A DNA stretch of 64,000 bases from Psychrobacter sp. GP33. GTDB lineage: Bacteria > Pseudomonadota > Gammaproteobacteria > Pseudomonadales > Moraxellaceae. Positions 1 through 9,556 of the stretch are shown here, piece after piece. The stretch lies in the NCBI RefSeq assembly GCF_014119005.1, contig NZ_JACGYX010000004.1, positions 1 through 64,000 of the forward strand, read 5' to 3'. The notes under the pieces were generated by a model. That model worked only from the letters and a program-made list of their open reading frames with translations, was not told the DNA's origin and ran no database searches. The position numbers and the translations under genes were made by a program. Positions within the stretch are counted from its first letter, which is position 1; every line of letters starts with the position of its first letter.

Positions 1-60
1 TTCTACAATTGGTTCTACAATTGGTTCTACAATTGGTTCTACAATTGGTTCTACAATTGG
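1..60. repeat. Five perfect 12-bp tandem repeats inside dnaX
   Basis: The unit ttctacaattgg is repeated five times without a mismatch from base 1 to 60, and the array may continue to the left of the window. On the coding (minus) strand each unit reads Pro-Ile-Val-Glu, so copy-number changes keep the frame. It falls in the flexible tau linker, where length change should be tolerated. Confidence 0.95.
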
Positions 61-1422
61 TTCTTCTTCAACGTCATGTCTGTCCGCTAAATTATGCGAA
101 TCAAGATTTAAATATGCAGAGCTATTGACAGTATCTTTTGATAAATAAGATTCTGCTTCATTTAACTGTTGTTTATTTTTTACTGGCGTTTCGCTATCAA
201 CAGCAGCAATTTGGTCGATACGGTAAGACTGCAATTCATGCGTAGCAGCAACAATAGTTTCATTAGCAGCTAAAGAAGTTGGATTATTAATAGCTGGCGT
301 AACTGACGTTACCAACATCTCATCAACTGGCAATGGACGGAACGCTAACAGACGTAAAATGCACATCTCCAGCGCCTGCATCGGCGTACTAGCAAGCTTA
401 ATGCCTTCGCGCGCTTGCACCACAATCTCATAATACAATTGCAAGACATCAGGGCTGATATGCTGAGCCAACACCGTTATCGCTTGCGCCTGTGCTTCAT
501 TCACATTCAACGCGACTTCAGGTAGCAGCTGAGTTAATGCCAGTTGATGAAGCAATTCTGCTAGTCCATCAAACATACTGGTGGCATCGACCATTTGGGC
601 GCGCATCTGCTCAATATGCATGGCAACAGAAGACTTATCATGATTATAAATATCATTAATTAAACGTACTAAGTCAGCAGCATCAATCAAACCAAGCATT
701 TCATTGACAGTCACATCATCAAGCGCGCCTTGCCCAAAGGCAATCGCTTGATCCGTCAATGATAGCGCATCCCGTACTGAGCCTTTAGCCGCACTTGCCA
801 GCTGCCATAATGCTGGTTGAGTGTAGCTCACGTGCTCTTGGGTTAATACATTTGCTAAATGCTCACTAAGCAAGGTTTGTGACAATGGACGTAGAACGAA
901 TTGCAGGCAGCGTGAAATAATAGTTATCGGCAGCTTTTGCGGATCAGTAGTCGCCAGCAAAAACTTCACATGCTCAGGTGGTTCTTCTAAAGTTTTGAGC
1001 AGCGCATTAAAGCTGTGCGTCGATAGCATATGCACTTCATCAATAAGGTACACTTTATAGCGACCTTGGCTCGGCGCATATGGCACATTATCAAGCAGCT
1101 CTCGGGTATCTTCAACTTTAGTACGCGAGGCGGCATCAATCTCAATCAGGTCAATAAAGCGCCCTTGGTCAATCGCCACGCAGTTATCACACACGCCACA
1201 CGGGGTGCTCGTTACACCCATATCGCAATTCAAACATTTGGCTAAAATACGGGCAATAGTCGTTTTACCCACGCCGCGCGTACCGGTAAATAGATAAGCA
1301 TGATGCAAACGATTATAATCAATGGCATTAATTAGTGCTTGCGACACATGATTTTGCCCAATCAACTCATGGAAGTTTTTGGGGCGATATTTGCGCGCTA
1401 AGACTTGATATTGCTGAGTCAT
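1..1422 (-). CDS. dnaX: DNA polymerase III subunit gamma/tau (3' end outside window)
   Basis: This is the clamp-loader ATPase of the replicative polymerase. The reading frame begins at the ATG at 1422 (MTQQYQVLARKYRPKNF) and stays open for 474 codons to the window edge, so the C-terminal tau part is missing. Visible motifs are a Walker A loop GTRGVGKT at about residues 47-54, a zinc-binding cysteine set (C63, C66, C75, C78, C81) and the DEVH Walker B at 128-131. Beyond about residue 370 the sequence becomes a linker rich in Asn, Glu and Ser. It ends in five PIVE repeats at the window edge. A heptamer A-AAA-AAT at codons 414-416 could direct a -1 frameshift that makes the short gamma form (see findings). 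It lies downstream of lysS but is separated from it by a terminator hairpin. The identity is very safe; only the 3' end is unknown. Confidence 0.95.
   Translation of the reverse strand, partial: MTQQYQVLARKYRPKNFHELIGQNHVSQALINAIDYNRLHHAYLFTGTRGVGKTTIARILAKCLNCDMGVTSTPCGVCDNCVAIDQGRFIDLIEIDAASRTKVEDTRELLDNVPYAPSQGRYKVYLIDEVHMLSTHSFNALLKTLEEPPEHVKFLLATTDPQKLPITIISRCLQFVLRPLSQTLLSEHLANVLTQEHVSYTQPALWQLASAAKGSVRDALSLTDQAIAFGQGALDDVTVNEMLGLIDAADLVRLINDIYNHDKSSVAMHIEQMRAQMVDATSMFDGLAELLHQLALTQLLPEVALNVNEAQAQAITVLAQHISPDVLQLYYEIVVQAREGIKLASTPMQALEMCILRLLAFRPLPVDEMLVTSVTPAINNPTSLAANETIVAATHELQSYRIDQIAAVDSETPVKNKQQLNEAESYLSKDTVNSSAYLNLDSHNLADRHDVEEEPIVEPIVEPIVEPIVEPIVE
175..181 (-). promoter_or_regulatory. 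Candidate -1 frameshift heptamer A AAA AAT in dnaX
   Basis: On the minus strand the zero-frame codons are GTA-AAA-AAT-AAA. The heptamer A AAA AAT fits the X XXY YYZ slippery pattern. After a -1 slip the very next codon is TAA, which would give a protein of about 416 residues. E. coli gamma is 431 residues. No strong downstream stem-loop or clear upstream Shine-Dalgarno stimulator is visible, so this is a candidate only. Confidence 0.4.
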
Positions 1423-1540
1423 ATCTATCCATTTTGCCAAGTGACTGGTTCGATTTAATTGTTTTATTTAATGTTTCTATTTAAAGGTAACAAGTCAATA
1501 AAAGTGCTATTTAAAGAGCTATTTTGCTGTGTTTATTATA

Positions 1541-1570
1541 GCAAAAAGCCAGCGCATTCGTCTGGCTTCT
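1541..1570 (-). terminator. Rho-independent terminator of lysS
   Basis: The stem agccag (1547-1552) pairs with ctggct (1562-1567). On the minus strand it is followed by a run of five T. It lies just downstream of the lysS stop codon and upstream of dnaX. Confidence 0.7.
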
Positions 1571-1637
1571 TGCTATGGTAATCTCTGTTTGCGCACTACT
1601 AATTTGAATTAATAGCTACCCCGTAAATAGCAACTTA

Positions 1638-3167
1638 CTAATCCATTTTACGGCGCATATGTGGGAATAAAATCACGTCACGAATACTTGCTGAATCGGT
1701 AAATAGCATTACTAAACGGTCAATACCAATACCCTCACCTGCCGTTGGCGGTAAGCCATAAGCTAATGCTTCGATATAATCGGCATCAAAATGCATCGCT
1801 TCATCATCACCAGCATCTTTTTCAGCAACTTGTCCACGGAAACGTTCAGCTTGGTCAGCAGGATCATTTAATTCACTAAAACCATTTGCCAATTCGCGAC
1901 CACCAACGAACAGCTCAAAACGATCGGTAATCTCAGGATTGTCATCGCTGCGGCGTGCTAGCGGAGAAGTTTCAGCCGGATATTCAGTGATAAAGGTTGG
2001 CTGACGCAATTGATGTTCAGCGGTTTCTTCAAAGACGATGGTTTTTAATTTACCCACACCAAAGACATCTTTGACTTGCTGCTTTAAAGTGTTCGCGACA
2101 TAATCCGCTAGATACTCACGATCATCAATACGCGTCATATCAAAGCCTTCCGCATATTGGGCAATTGCATCAGACATAGACAGACGGGCAAATGGGGCTT
2201 TTAAACTAATAGCCTCTTCTTGATAAGTAATCTCAGTGCTACCCAAAATATTATTAGCTAGCTCTGCAAACATACGCTCAGTCAAGTCCATCAAATCATG
2301 ATAATCAGCATAGGCTTGATAGAACTCAATCATCGTAAATTCAGGATTGTGACGGGTTGACACGCCCTCATTACGAAAACTACGGTTAATCTCAAATACT
2401 TTTTCAAAGCCGCCAATTACTAAACGCTTTAAATATAACTCAGGCGCGATACGCAAATATAATGGCATATCAAGCGCATTATGATGCGTCTCAAACGGAC
2501 GAGCTACCGCACCACCTGGAATCGGATGCATCATCGGCGTCTCAACTTCCATAAAGCGCTCGTTCAACATAAACTGACGGATACCACTAATAACTTGGCT
2601 ACGAATCATAAAGGCATCACGCGTTGCCTCATTGGTCATCAAATCAAGATGACGATTGCGATAACGGGCTTCAACATCCGCTAAACCATGAAACTTATTT
2701 GGCATCGGACGCAGCGACTTAGTCAGCAAACTAATCTCTTCGATATGTACATATAGATCACCTTTTCCCGAGCGACCGATATAACCTGAGACGCCAACGA
2801 TATCGCCTAAATCTAACGACTTGATACCAGCCAGCGTCTCTTCACTAAGCTCTTTACGTGCCACATATAACTGAATACGACCAGTCATATCCTGAATAAC
2901 AATAAACGCGCCACGGTTCAGCATCACACGACCAGCAACGTTTACCTGAGTTTTCTCACCTTTAGCGTCATTACCGGCAATGTCTTGCTTTGAGAGTCCG
3001 TCAAAGGCAGTTTGCAAGTCTTGAGCGTAATCGGTGCGTTTAAATTGATTCGGATACGGCTGCTTACCTGAAGCCTTTATCTCGTCTAGCTTGGATTGCA
3101 ACTGAGCGATCAATTCATTAGCGTCTTCTACCGCTGGGACTGGGTCTTGATTTTTTTGCTTTGACAT
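1638..3167 (-). CDS. lysS: Lysyl-tRNA synthetase, class II
   Basis: This enzyme charges tRNA-Lys with lysine in the cytoplasm. The 509-residue product matches the usual length of the class II family. It has an N-terminal OB-fold anticodon-binding domain (about residues 70-175) and a class II catalytic core. Motif 2 is visible as [16 protein letters not shown] near residue 265, and motif 3 as [14 protein letters not shown] near residue 480. The ATG start is preceded by a GAGAG-type ribosome binding site. It is followed by a terminator hairpin before dnaX. Upstream on the same strand lie a Cys-rich lipoprotein gene and prfA, so two translation genes sit close together. The identity is certain. 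Confidence 0.97.
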   Translation of the reverse strand: MSKQKNQDPVPAVEDANELIAQLQSKLDEIKASGKQPYPNQFKRTDYAQDLQTAFDGLSKQDIAGNDAKGEKTQVNVAGRVMLNRGAFIVIQDMTGRIQLYVARKELSEETLAGIKSLDLGDIVGVSGYIGRSGKGDLYVHIEEISLLTKSLRPMPNKFHGLADVEARYRNRHLDLMTNEATRDAFMIRSQVISGIRQFMLNERFMEVETPMMHPIPGGAVARPFETHHNALDMPLYLRIAPELYLKRLVIGGFEKVFEINRSFRNEGVSTRHNPEFTMIEFYQAYADYHDLMDLTERMFAELANNILGSTEITYQEEAISLKAPFARLSMSDAIAQYAEGFDMTRIDDREYLADYVANTLKQQVKDVFGVGKLKTIVFEETAEHQLRQPTFITEYPAETSPLARRSDDNPEITDRFELFVGGRELANGFSELNDPADQAERFRGQVAEKDAGDDEAMHFDADYIEALAYGLPPTAGEGIGIDRLVMLFTDSASIRDVILFPHMRRKMD

Positions 3168-3276
3168 AACACTCTCAAAATTGTTGAATAATTAGAGGAA
3201 TAATAAAAAGGGTAAATAAATCTAATAAATTAGCAATACATTAGAAAACAAATAGATTAGAAAATAATTTTTATGA

Positions 3277-3777
3277 CTAATCGACGCAAATTGCAGGTTG
3301 CGTAATACCTTTTTTAATCAATTGACGACAGCCAAAGGGGCTGCTATCAGTGGTACATTGCCCGACCTGATTGGGTAATCCAGGAGCAATAAATTCTCCC
3401 TTATTCTCACAAGTTCCCTGACAGTCAGCACTATCTTGGCAGGATTTTCCCGCATCTGCATACGATATTATGCATTGATGACACTGTTGACGACCGACTT
3501 TCGTGATTGTACCCTCATTCGCGGTACAAGCTTGCACAATATCGGCAGGCGGATACACACAGCCCTGATACGCTAACGGGTCAACGGTAGTGGTCGGTTT
3601 AGGGGTATTCTTAGTGACATCAACCGCAGTTACCGGCGTTTGGGTCTGCACTGTTGAGGATGGCGTTATCCCACATGCAGACAAACAAAAGACCATAAAC
3701 ATTGAAATGGCAATTTTTGAGCTATGATTTACCATTAATTTTAAAGATACGTCATTATTAATTTTTATCATAATCAC
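3277..3777 (-). CDS. Cysteine-rich secreted lipoprotein, function unknown
   Basis: The product is 166 residues. A hydrophobic segment ends in the lipobox LSAC near residue 35, so it is predicted to be an outer- or inner-membrane lipoprotein. The mature part contains about a dozen cysteines, including CHQC, which suggests a disulfide-stabilised periplasmic fold. The start used is a GTG at 3777 placed 5 nt after AAGG. An in-frame ATG at 3771 and a later Met codon at 3735 are alternatives; the latter gives a more compact signal peptide. It sits between prfA and lysS, with about 55 bp to prfA, so it may be cotranscribed with prfA. I do not recognise the family. Confidence 0.75.
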   Translation of the reverse strand: MIMIKINNDVSLKLMVNHSSKIAISMFMVFCLSACGITPSSTVQTQTPVTAVDVTKNTPKPTTTVDPLAYQGCVYPPADIVQACTANEGTITKVGRQQCHQCIISYADAGKSCQDSADCQGTCENKGEFIAPGLPNQVGQCTTDSSPFGCRQLIKKGITQPAICVD

Positions 3778-3832
3778 CGCTACCTTTTAATTACATGGCT
3801 TCTGCATAATCATTAAATAGTTACTGATTATG

Positions 3833-4927
3833 TTATTCGCTGCCGCCACCAATACTCGCCATTAAGTCTGCTTGATGCTCACGTAACAATGCATCAAGTA
3901 ACTCATCCATATCGCCTTCCATAATCGCATCAAGCTTATAGAGCGTCAGATTAATACGGTGATCCGTCATACGACCTTGCGGGAAATTGTAAGTACGAAT
4001 ACGCTCTGAACGGTCACCGCTACCGACCAAATTACGACGTATCGTATCGGCAGCATCAACTTGTGCTTGCACTTTAACTTGCTGAATTCTTGAAATCAGC
4101 ATTTTCATGGCTTGCGCACGGTTTTTATGTTGACTACGTTCTTGCTGACACTCTACCACGGTTCCTGTCGGTATGTGAGTCAAGCGCACGGCAGAATCTG
4201 TGGTGTTAACGTGCTGACCGCCCGCGCCACTTGAGCGAAAGGTATCCATTTTTAGATCCGCAGGATTAATATCAACCGTATCATCAATCTCAACTTCCGG
4301 CATCACTGCAACGGTACAAGCTGAAGTATGTACGCGACCTTGGCTTTCGGTTTCAGGCACACGCTGCACACGGTGCACACCCGATTCGAACTTTAGCCGG
4401 CCATAAACGCTGTTGCCAGAGACACGGGTAATAATCTCTTTATAACCGCCATGCTCGCCTTCATTAGCTGACAATACTTCCAGAGTCCAGCCTTGCGTCT
4501 GCGCATATTTTTGGTACATTCGGAACAAGTCACCAGAGAATATCGCTGCTTCATCGCCACCCGTACCAGCACGAATTTCTAAAAACGCAGGGACTTTATC
4601 GTTCGGATCTTTTGGCAGCATCATGACGTTCAATGCTTCTTCCATGTCTATAATAGCATTGCGCGCATCATCAATTTCATCCTGCATCATCTCTTTCATG
4701 TCAGGATCTGATGCATCAGTTAACATCGTTTCGGCATCGGCTTGGTCGCGTTCTGCGCGTCCATAATTCAACCATAAAGTGGTGATATCCATCAAGTCGC
4801 TGTGCTCAACCGATAACTCGCGAAATTTATTATTATCGCTGATGACACCAGGATCGGATAACAAGGCGGTCACCTCTTCATAACGATCCACCATCTGGTC
4901 TAAACGTAGGCGCAAGGATTCTTTCAT
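3833..4927 (-). CDS. prfA: Peptide chain release factor 1
   Basis: RF1 recognises UAA and UAG stop codons and triggers peptide release at the ribosome. The 364-residue product has the usual length. The GGQ peptidyl-hydrolysis motif is at residues 236-238 within [16 protein letters not shown]. The stop-codon reading tripeptide is PET at 191-193 in [14 protein letters not shown]; this is the RF1 P-x-T form, not the SPF form of RF2. No prmC/hemK methyltransferase gene follows it here, although prmC often does in other Gammaproteobacteria. Its substrate glutamine in GGQ is intact, so prmC is probably elsewhere. Confidence 0.97.
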   Translation of the reverse strand: MKESLRLRLDQMVDRYEEVTALLSDPGVISDNNKFRELSVEHSDLMDITTLWLNYGRAERDQADAETMLTDASDPDMKEMMQDEIDDARNAIIDMEEALNVMMLPKDPNDKVPAFLEIRAGTGGDEAAIFSGDLFRMYQKYAQTQGWTLEVLSANEGEHGGYKEIITRVSGNSVYGRLKFESGVHRVQRVPETESQGRVHTSACTVAVMPEVEIDDTVDINPADLKMDTFRSSGAGGQHVNTTDSAVRLTHIPTGTVVECQQERSQHKNRAQAMKMLISRIQQVKVQAQVDAADTIRRNLVGSGDRSERIRTYNFPQGRMTDHRINLTLYKLDAIMEGDMDELLDALLREHQADLMASIGGGSE

Positions 4928-5062
4928 AACGTAACTTTATCTAAATGAGGGAAATAAGACCGCGATTATAGCAAATTTTTGCGGTGAAATTAAAACCACT
5001 GCGTAAACTTACGGCTTATCTCATCAAAAATCTATAAATAAACATAATTAGCGAAGTTTAAA

Positions 5063-5099
5063 GCAAAAAAATAGCCAAGCGTGGGCTAGGCTATTTTTT
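5063..5099 (-). terminator. Terminator of the FabH-like gene
   Basis: The stem aaaaatagcc (5066-5075) pairs with ggctattttt (5089-5098), with a T run on both strands. It lies about 40 bp beyond the minus-strand stop of the condensing-enzyme gene. Confidence 0.8.
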
Positions 5100-5137
5100 A
5101 AATAAGGACGAATCTAATTATAGTATTAAGTGACTGG

Positions 5138-6283
5138 TTAAACTTTACGCACCAATACCGAGCCAATCGAATAACCCGCCCCAAATGAGCAAATCACGCC
5201 CAAGTCGCCAGATTTTAGGGAATCTTTATAACGATGGAACACAATCATCGGACTGGCTGAGCTGGTATTGGCAAATTCTGCAATGACGCTTGGGGCAATG
5301 GCTTTATCGGCGTCTTTACCCACGACCGTTCGTAGTATCAAATCAATCATATTGGCATTGGCTTGATGCAACCACATCATTTTGATCTCATCGGCTTGCA
5401 AGTCATTAGCTTGTAAGTGTTCGGTGATGATTTCAGACACCTTTGGACAGACTTCGCGGAATACTTTGCGACCATTTTGTAAGAACAATTTATTCGTGAC
5501 CGGCTCTTTAATATCAGGATACATCCCAGTGCCTGCAGCTAAGTATTCTGAGCGATCCATAAAGCCATATTCGTTTTTGATGTTGGTTGAAAACTGAGTA
5601 AATAGCTTGGCATTCAACACCTCATAACCTTTTGGCGTATCCAAATCTTCTATAATACAAGCAGTTGCCACGTCACCAAAGATAAAGTGGCTATCACGGT
5701 TGCGCCAGTTTAGGTGCGCTGAGGTAATCTCAACATTGACCATTGCCACCCGTTTCGCCAGACCTGATACAATCAGTCCATGCGCTTGTGCGATGCCAAA
5801 AGTTGCTGCACTACACGCCACATTCATATCAAAAGCAAAGCCGCCAACCATACCAATGCCATTTTGAATCTCAATGGATAACGCAGGATACGTACGCGGA
5901 AAGTTTGAACAAGCAAGGATAATACCGTCCAAATCATTTGGCTCTAAACCAGCATCTTTTAACGCCGCTAATAGCGCTGCTGTACCCATCTCTGCCATTA
6001 CGGACAATTCTTTATCCATATCGCGATGCGCAATGACCGGTGCCATAATTTCAGGGTTTAAAATACCTTCTTTTTCCATCACATAACGTGACTTAATACC
6101 GGATACCTTTTCGATAAATTCTGCAGAAGAATGTTGTAGCGCAGGGATGGCTTCGCTGGCTATCTCCTCAGCATGCTGCTCATTATAATTATCCACGTAC
6201 TGGTTAAATGAGGTTACCAGCTCTTCATTACTGATGCTATATGGAGGAATGTATAAGCCAGTGCCGGTGATACAAGTCGTCAT
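5138..6283 (-). CDS. Beta-ketoacyl-ACP synthase III family protein (FabH-like)
   Basis: The enzyme is a thiolase-fold condensing enzyme that would start or feed fatty acid synthesis. The Cys-His-Asn triad is visible as C157 (NVACSAATFG), H306 (LHQANANM) and N339 (FANTSSAS). At 381 residues it is longer than E. coli FabH (317). The N-terminus, ISGTGLY-like followed by PPYSISNEELV, recalls the Pseudomonas FabH-like protein PA3286, which channels medium-chain acyl-CoA into fatty acid synthesis. That assignment is from memory. It stands alone, away from the fab genes, with its own terminator, and is divergent from pnuC. Whether it uses acetyl-CoA or longer acyl-CoA cannot be read from the sequence. 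Confidence 0.88.
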   Translation of the reverse strand: MTTCITGTGLYIPPYSISNEELVTSFNQYVDNYNEQHAEEIASEAIPALQHSSAEFIEKVSGIKSRYVMEKEGILNPEIMAPVIAHRDMDKELSVMAEMGTAALLAALKDAGLEPNDLDGIILACSNFPRTYPALSIEIQNGIGMVGGFAFDMNVACSAATFGIAQAHGLIVSGLAKRVAMVNVEITSAHLNWRNRDSHFIFGDVATACIIEDLDTPKGYEVLNAKLFTQFSTNIKNEYGFMDRSEYLAAGTGMYPDIKEPVTNKLFLQNGRKVFREVCPKVSEIITEHLQANDLQADEIKMMWLHQANANMIDLILRTVVGKDADKAIAPSVIAEFANTSSASPMIVFHRYKDSLKSGDLGVICSFGAGYSIGSVLVRKV

Positions 6284-6565
6284 GATAAGCTTCCTTGTCT
6301 ACTACTAATCGCTTAAATATAAGCATAAAGGTGAGAAAAAATAGCATAAGGCTATTTTTAATGAATATTAGTTCGGTGAATAACTGTAAACTTAAAATCG
6401 ATATCTTTATTATGCCTGAATAATATTATATTTCTAATCGTTTGTTACAAATAATCCGTTTCGCGCAGTGAACCAGCAAAGACTGTCTTTATTACGCCAA
6501 ACCTAAGTATAATTGGCTATGATTAAAATACCCACTTTTATTAAAAGTAAAACTAAGGACAGACA

Positions 6566-7294
6566 GTGATCGCACTTTTTGACTGGCTATTCGGTCAGTA
6601 TGCCGACTACTCCACCCTATTTATTGGGCTTGAATTAATCGCCGTGATATTTGGGGTTGCAAGCGTATTACTTGCCAGCAAAACCAATATTTTAGTCTTT
6701 CCTATTGGACTTGTTAGCACCGCCATTTTTGTGTACCTATTATGGAAGTGGCAGTTATTTGGCGATATGTTTATCAATGCCTACTATACTGCCATGAGTC
6801 TATATGGCTGGGTAAATTGGTCGAAAAATAAAGTAAGTACGGGTCAGGTTAATGATGGTAATGCAAGTCGAGACAGACAGCAGCCAAACGACTTGGCTAT
6901 CGAGCATATTCAGTCAAGCGATATACCCATTATGGCAGTACTAGCAACAATGACTGTCGCATTTGTAGCGCTGATTTATTACTTCCGTCCTGTTATTAAC
7001 AATAACTTTAGCTTTGATGGCGCGATACTCGGTTTGCATTTATTTACATGGGTCGATTATACCGATATGTTGACGACCGCACTATTCTTGATGGCGATGT
7101 GGCTGATGGCCAGCCGTAAAATCGAACATTGGCTATTATGGATCGTGGCTGATGCCATCTCAGTGCCGCTGTACTTTCATAAAGGTCTGACCTTCACCGC
7201 ACTACAGTACGTGGTGTTTACCTTCATTGCAATCTGGGCATATTATGAATGGCAACGACGTTATCGCGTTCAATTTAACGCAGCATACGCCTAA
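6566..7294 (+). CDS. pnuC: PnuC-type nicotinamide riboside transporter
   Basis: This inner-membrane protein would import nicotinamide riboside by facilitated diffusion, coupled to phosphorylation inside the cell. The 242-residue product is largely hydrophobic, with about seven membrane segments. It has the conserved Trp/Asn-containing stretch YTAMSLYGWVNW typical of the family. A hydrophilic loop of about 30 residues near position 90-120 is somewhat longer than usual. The GTG start at 6566 is decided by AAGGA at 6555-6559. Its 3' end overlaps the downstream P-loop kinase gene by about 50 bp, which suggests translational coupling. That neighbour supports a role in NAD salvage. Confidence 0.9.
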   Translation: MIALFDWLFGQYADYSTLFIGLELIAVIFGVASVLLASKTNILVFPIGLVSTAIFVYLLWKWQLFGDMFINAYYTAMSLYGWVNWSKNKVSTGQVNDGNASRDRQQPNDLAIEHIQSSDIPIMAVLATMTVAFVALIYYFRPVINNNFSFDGAILGLHLFTWVDYTDMLTTALFLMAMWLMASRKIEHWLLWIVADAISVPLYFHKGLTFTALQYVVFTFIAIWAYYEWQRRYRVQFNAAYA

Positions 7295-7832
7295 ATCAGT
7301 TATCAATGTTGCAATTTTGGGCGCAGAAAGTACCGGGAAAACTACCTTATGTCGCGACTTAGCCGCGCATTTTGGTAGTCCTTGGGTGCCAGAATATATG
7401 CGCACTTATTTGCAAGATAAATGGGATAGTGAGCAAAAAACCTGCACGTGGGAAGACTTGTTACCGATAGCGCAAGGTCAAATAGCGCTAGAAAACAAGC
7501 TCGCTTTACAAGCTGAGCAACGGACAAGTGGCTTTCTGTTTTGTGACACAAGTCTATTTGAGCTGATGATTTATGCCTATTGGTATTATGATGACTGCCC
7601 AGATGCGCTGACGAAAGCTGCTTTAGCACATCATTACGATTTAATTTTACTCACCGAAGTCGATATCCCGTGGGTCGCTGACGATTTACGAGACAGTCCG
7701 CATGAACGTGAAGACATAAGCGCGCGGTTTGCCGCCGAACTGACTCGTCATCATAAATCGTTTCTGCGGATTGGCGGCGATAAAAATGAGCGCGTTCAGC
7801 AAGTAGTGAACTGGCTTGAGGCATATAAATAG
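7245..7832 (+). CDS. NadR-like P-loop ATPase, probable ribosylnicotinamide kinase
   Basis: The product is 195 residues from the ATG at 7245; an in-frame TTG at 7227 would add six residues but has no ribosome binding site. A P-loop GAESTGKTTL is at residues 26-35, and the sequence as a whole matches the C-terminal kinase domain of NadR (AAA_28 type). There is no NMN adenylyltransferase (nucleotidyltransferase HxGH) domain and no helix-turn-helix. This would therefore be a stand-alone kinase that traps imported nicotinamide riboside as NMN. The overlap with pnuC supports this role. Kinase activity is inferred from family and context. Confidence 0.83.
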   Translation: MNGNDVIAFNLTQHTPKSVINVAILGAESTGKTTLCRDLAAHFGSPWVPEYMRTYLQDKWDSEQKTCTWEDLLPIAQGQIALENKLALQAEQRTSGFLFCDTSLFELMIYAYWYYDDCPDALTKAALAHHYDLILLTEVDIPWVADDLRDSPHEREDISARFAAELTRHHKSFLRIGGDKNERVQQVVNWLEAYK

Positions 7833-7889
7833 CAAACGTTAAAAATTACGGATAAATCAATATCTTACTACAACGATTAAGGAAGATTT

Positions 7890-8546
7890 ATGGAATCTCT
7901 TTATAAATTACCTATCACCCTATTATCACTGACAATGTGTGTCGGTATTGTCTCTTGTGAATCTGGCTTCTCTTCTCATTCTATTGCTCAGACGGAGACA
8001 ATCTCAAATTATCCCGTTCCTATTTCGATTAATGTGCCAACTGATTCCGCTAATAATAAGAATATCCCTGCTACTAATGGCAATGAGGTAACCACCAAAG
8101 CGCCTTGGTCTAATCCTACTATTACTAATAGTGAAACTGATGCAGTTTACCAGCAAGAATGGCTAAAAGCTGAGAGTAAACTACTATGTCCGATTCTAGC
8201 GTTGCCAAGGAAAGCGTCCGCGCACCTCACTGGGCATAGCGTTCGACGCGCTAATTTCTCTGGCGGTTGGGGCGTCGCGTATGATTTGCCAAAACTACGT
8301 AGTGCCTATGGGGTTGCCAATGCAGGTACGGCAGATCCTAAAGACGCGTTTAATAACTGGCCCTATAACATTACTTATAAAGACGGTAGCATATTAAGCT
8401 ATGGTCATGAAGGGGGTGACCCTTCAGGGAAATGGCTAGCGTATATTTTTATACCTCAAAATAAATGTTTTTATAATGTCTGGAGTGCTCAAGGTAAGGT
8501 ACATTTAGAGCAAATTATTGCAGATTTACGAATAGTGAATTCTTGA
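7890..8546 (+). CDS. Putative secreted lipoprotein, function unknown
   Basis: The product is 218 residues with a strong AAGGAAG ribosome binding site. A signal peptide ends in the lipobox IVSC near residue 23. The next 60 or so residues are rich in Ser, Thr, Asn and Pro and look like a disordered linker. The C-terminal 120 residues hold a compact domain with conserved-looking Trp, Tyr and Gly (for example SGGWGVAYDLP and YGHEGGDPSGKW). I do not recognise the domain. It follows the NAD-salvage pair by 57 bp on the same strand, but there is no evident functional link. Confidence 0.75.
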   Translation: MESLYKLPITLLSLTMCVGIVSCESGFSSHSIAQTETISNYPVPISINVPTDSANNKNIPATNGNEVTTKAPWSNPTITNSETDAVYQQEWLKAESKLLCPILALPRKASAHLTGHSVRRANFSGGWGVAYDLPKLRSAYGVANAGTADPKDAFNNWPYNITYKDGSILSYGHEGGDPSGKWLAYIFIPQNKCFYNVWSAQGKVHLEQIIADLRIVNS

Positions 8547-8640
8547 TAGAGATTTGTTAATGAACAGGGATAAAAGAAGCTCTAGGTTTTGATAGCGATG
8601 CGCCCTTATTACAAAACTTAGACATTATTAGGGATAACTT

Positions 8641-9531
8641 TTGAAAGTTACGTTGTATACGGTTATTGCTCTCATTGCATTTGCCGCGAACTCGCTGTTT
8701 TGTAGAATGGCGTTAGCAGAAGACTATATTGACCCTTGGAATTTCACGGTCATTCGTCTGCTAAGTGCTGCGCTCTGTCTTAGTATTATCATGACAATTT
8801 ATACTTATAATCTAAAACGTAAGAGTGACTTTAACCAAGCGGCTAATAGTGCCATTTTAGGCGACAAAGGTAGTTGGATAAGTAGTATAAGCCTATTGAT
8901 TTACACGCTATGTTTTTCGATTGCCTACGTAAAGCTAGATACGGGCACTGGGGCGCTCATTTTATTTTCAGCCGTGCAACTGACTATGATAGGTTGGGGT
9001 ATTTATAAAGAAGAGCGCTTAAGTGTCTTACAATGGGCAGCTTTTATAGTGGCAGTGATCGGTTTTGTGTATTTAATGTTGCCGTCAGCGGCTTTGCCCT
9101 CTCCAATCAGCGCATTGCTGATGGCAGTTAGTGGTACAGCGTGGGGCATCTATAGCATTCGCGGCAAAGCCTGTATCTCACCACTGCGAACGACAGGTTG
9201 TAACTTTATCAGAAGCCTAATCGCCATTCCAATACTGTTATTAGTAGGTATGAGTAATATAAAAAATATCAGCATTGAGGGCATATTATTAGCTTGTGCT
9301 TCAGGAGCAATAGCATCTGGCATTGGGTACAGCATTTGGTATATGGCAATACCACTATTGAAAAGTACACAAGGAGCGGTTGTGCAGCTCTGTGTACCGG
9401 TACTTGCTGCTTTTGCAGGCATGCTATTTTTAGCTGAGCCGCTGACAGTACGATTTATGGTGGTAAGTACGATAATTTTGGGTGCGGTGTTGGTATTTAT
9501 TTTGGGTAAGGATAAGGTCAAAGAAGCATAG
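8641..9531 (+). CDS. EamA/DMT-superfamily transporter
   Basis: The product is a 296-residue inner-membrane protein with about ten hydrophobic helices and two EamA-type repeats, the usual size and architecture of the drug/metabolite transporter superfamily. The start is TTG at 8641, preceded by AGGGAT. The first ATG in frame lies 22 codons later, inside the first membrane helix, so the TTG is needed for a complete helix 1. The substrate cannot be predicted; family members export amino acids, metabolites or drugs. It converges on the methyltransferase gene with only about 25 bp between the stop codons. Confidence 0.88.
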   Translation: MKVTLYTVIALIAFAANSLFCRMALAEDYIDPWNFTVIRLLSAALCLSIIMTIYTYNLKRKSDFNQAANSAILGDKGSWISSISLLIYTLCFSIAYVKLDTGTGALILFSAVQLTMIGWGIYKEERLSVLQWAAFIVAVIGFVYLMLPSAALPSPISALLMAVSGTAWGIYSIRGKACISPLRTTGCNFIRSLIAIPILLLVGMSNIKNISIEGILLACASGAIASGIGYSIWYMAIPLLKSTQGAVVQLCVPVLAAFAGMLFLAEPLTVRFMVVSTIILGAVLVFILGKDKVKEA

Positions 9532-9556
9532 TAATATAGAATACATTTTACCTAGG

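Noticed and set aside
1..60. CRISPR-like array at the left edge
   Set aside because: The 12-bp units are contiguous with no spacers and are in frame within dnaX; this is a coding microsatellite.
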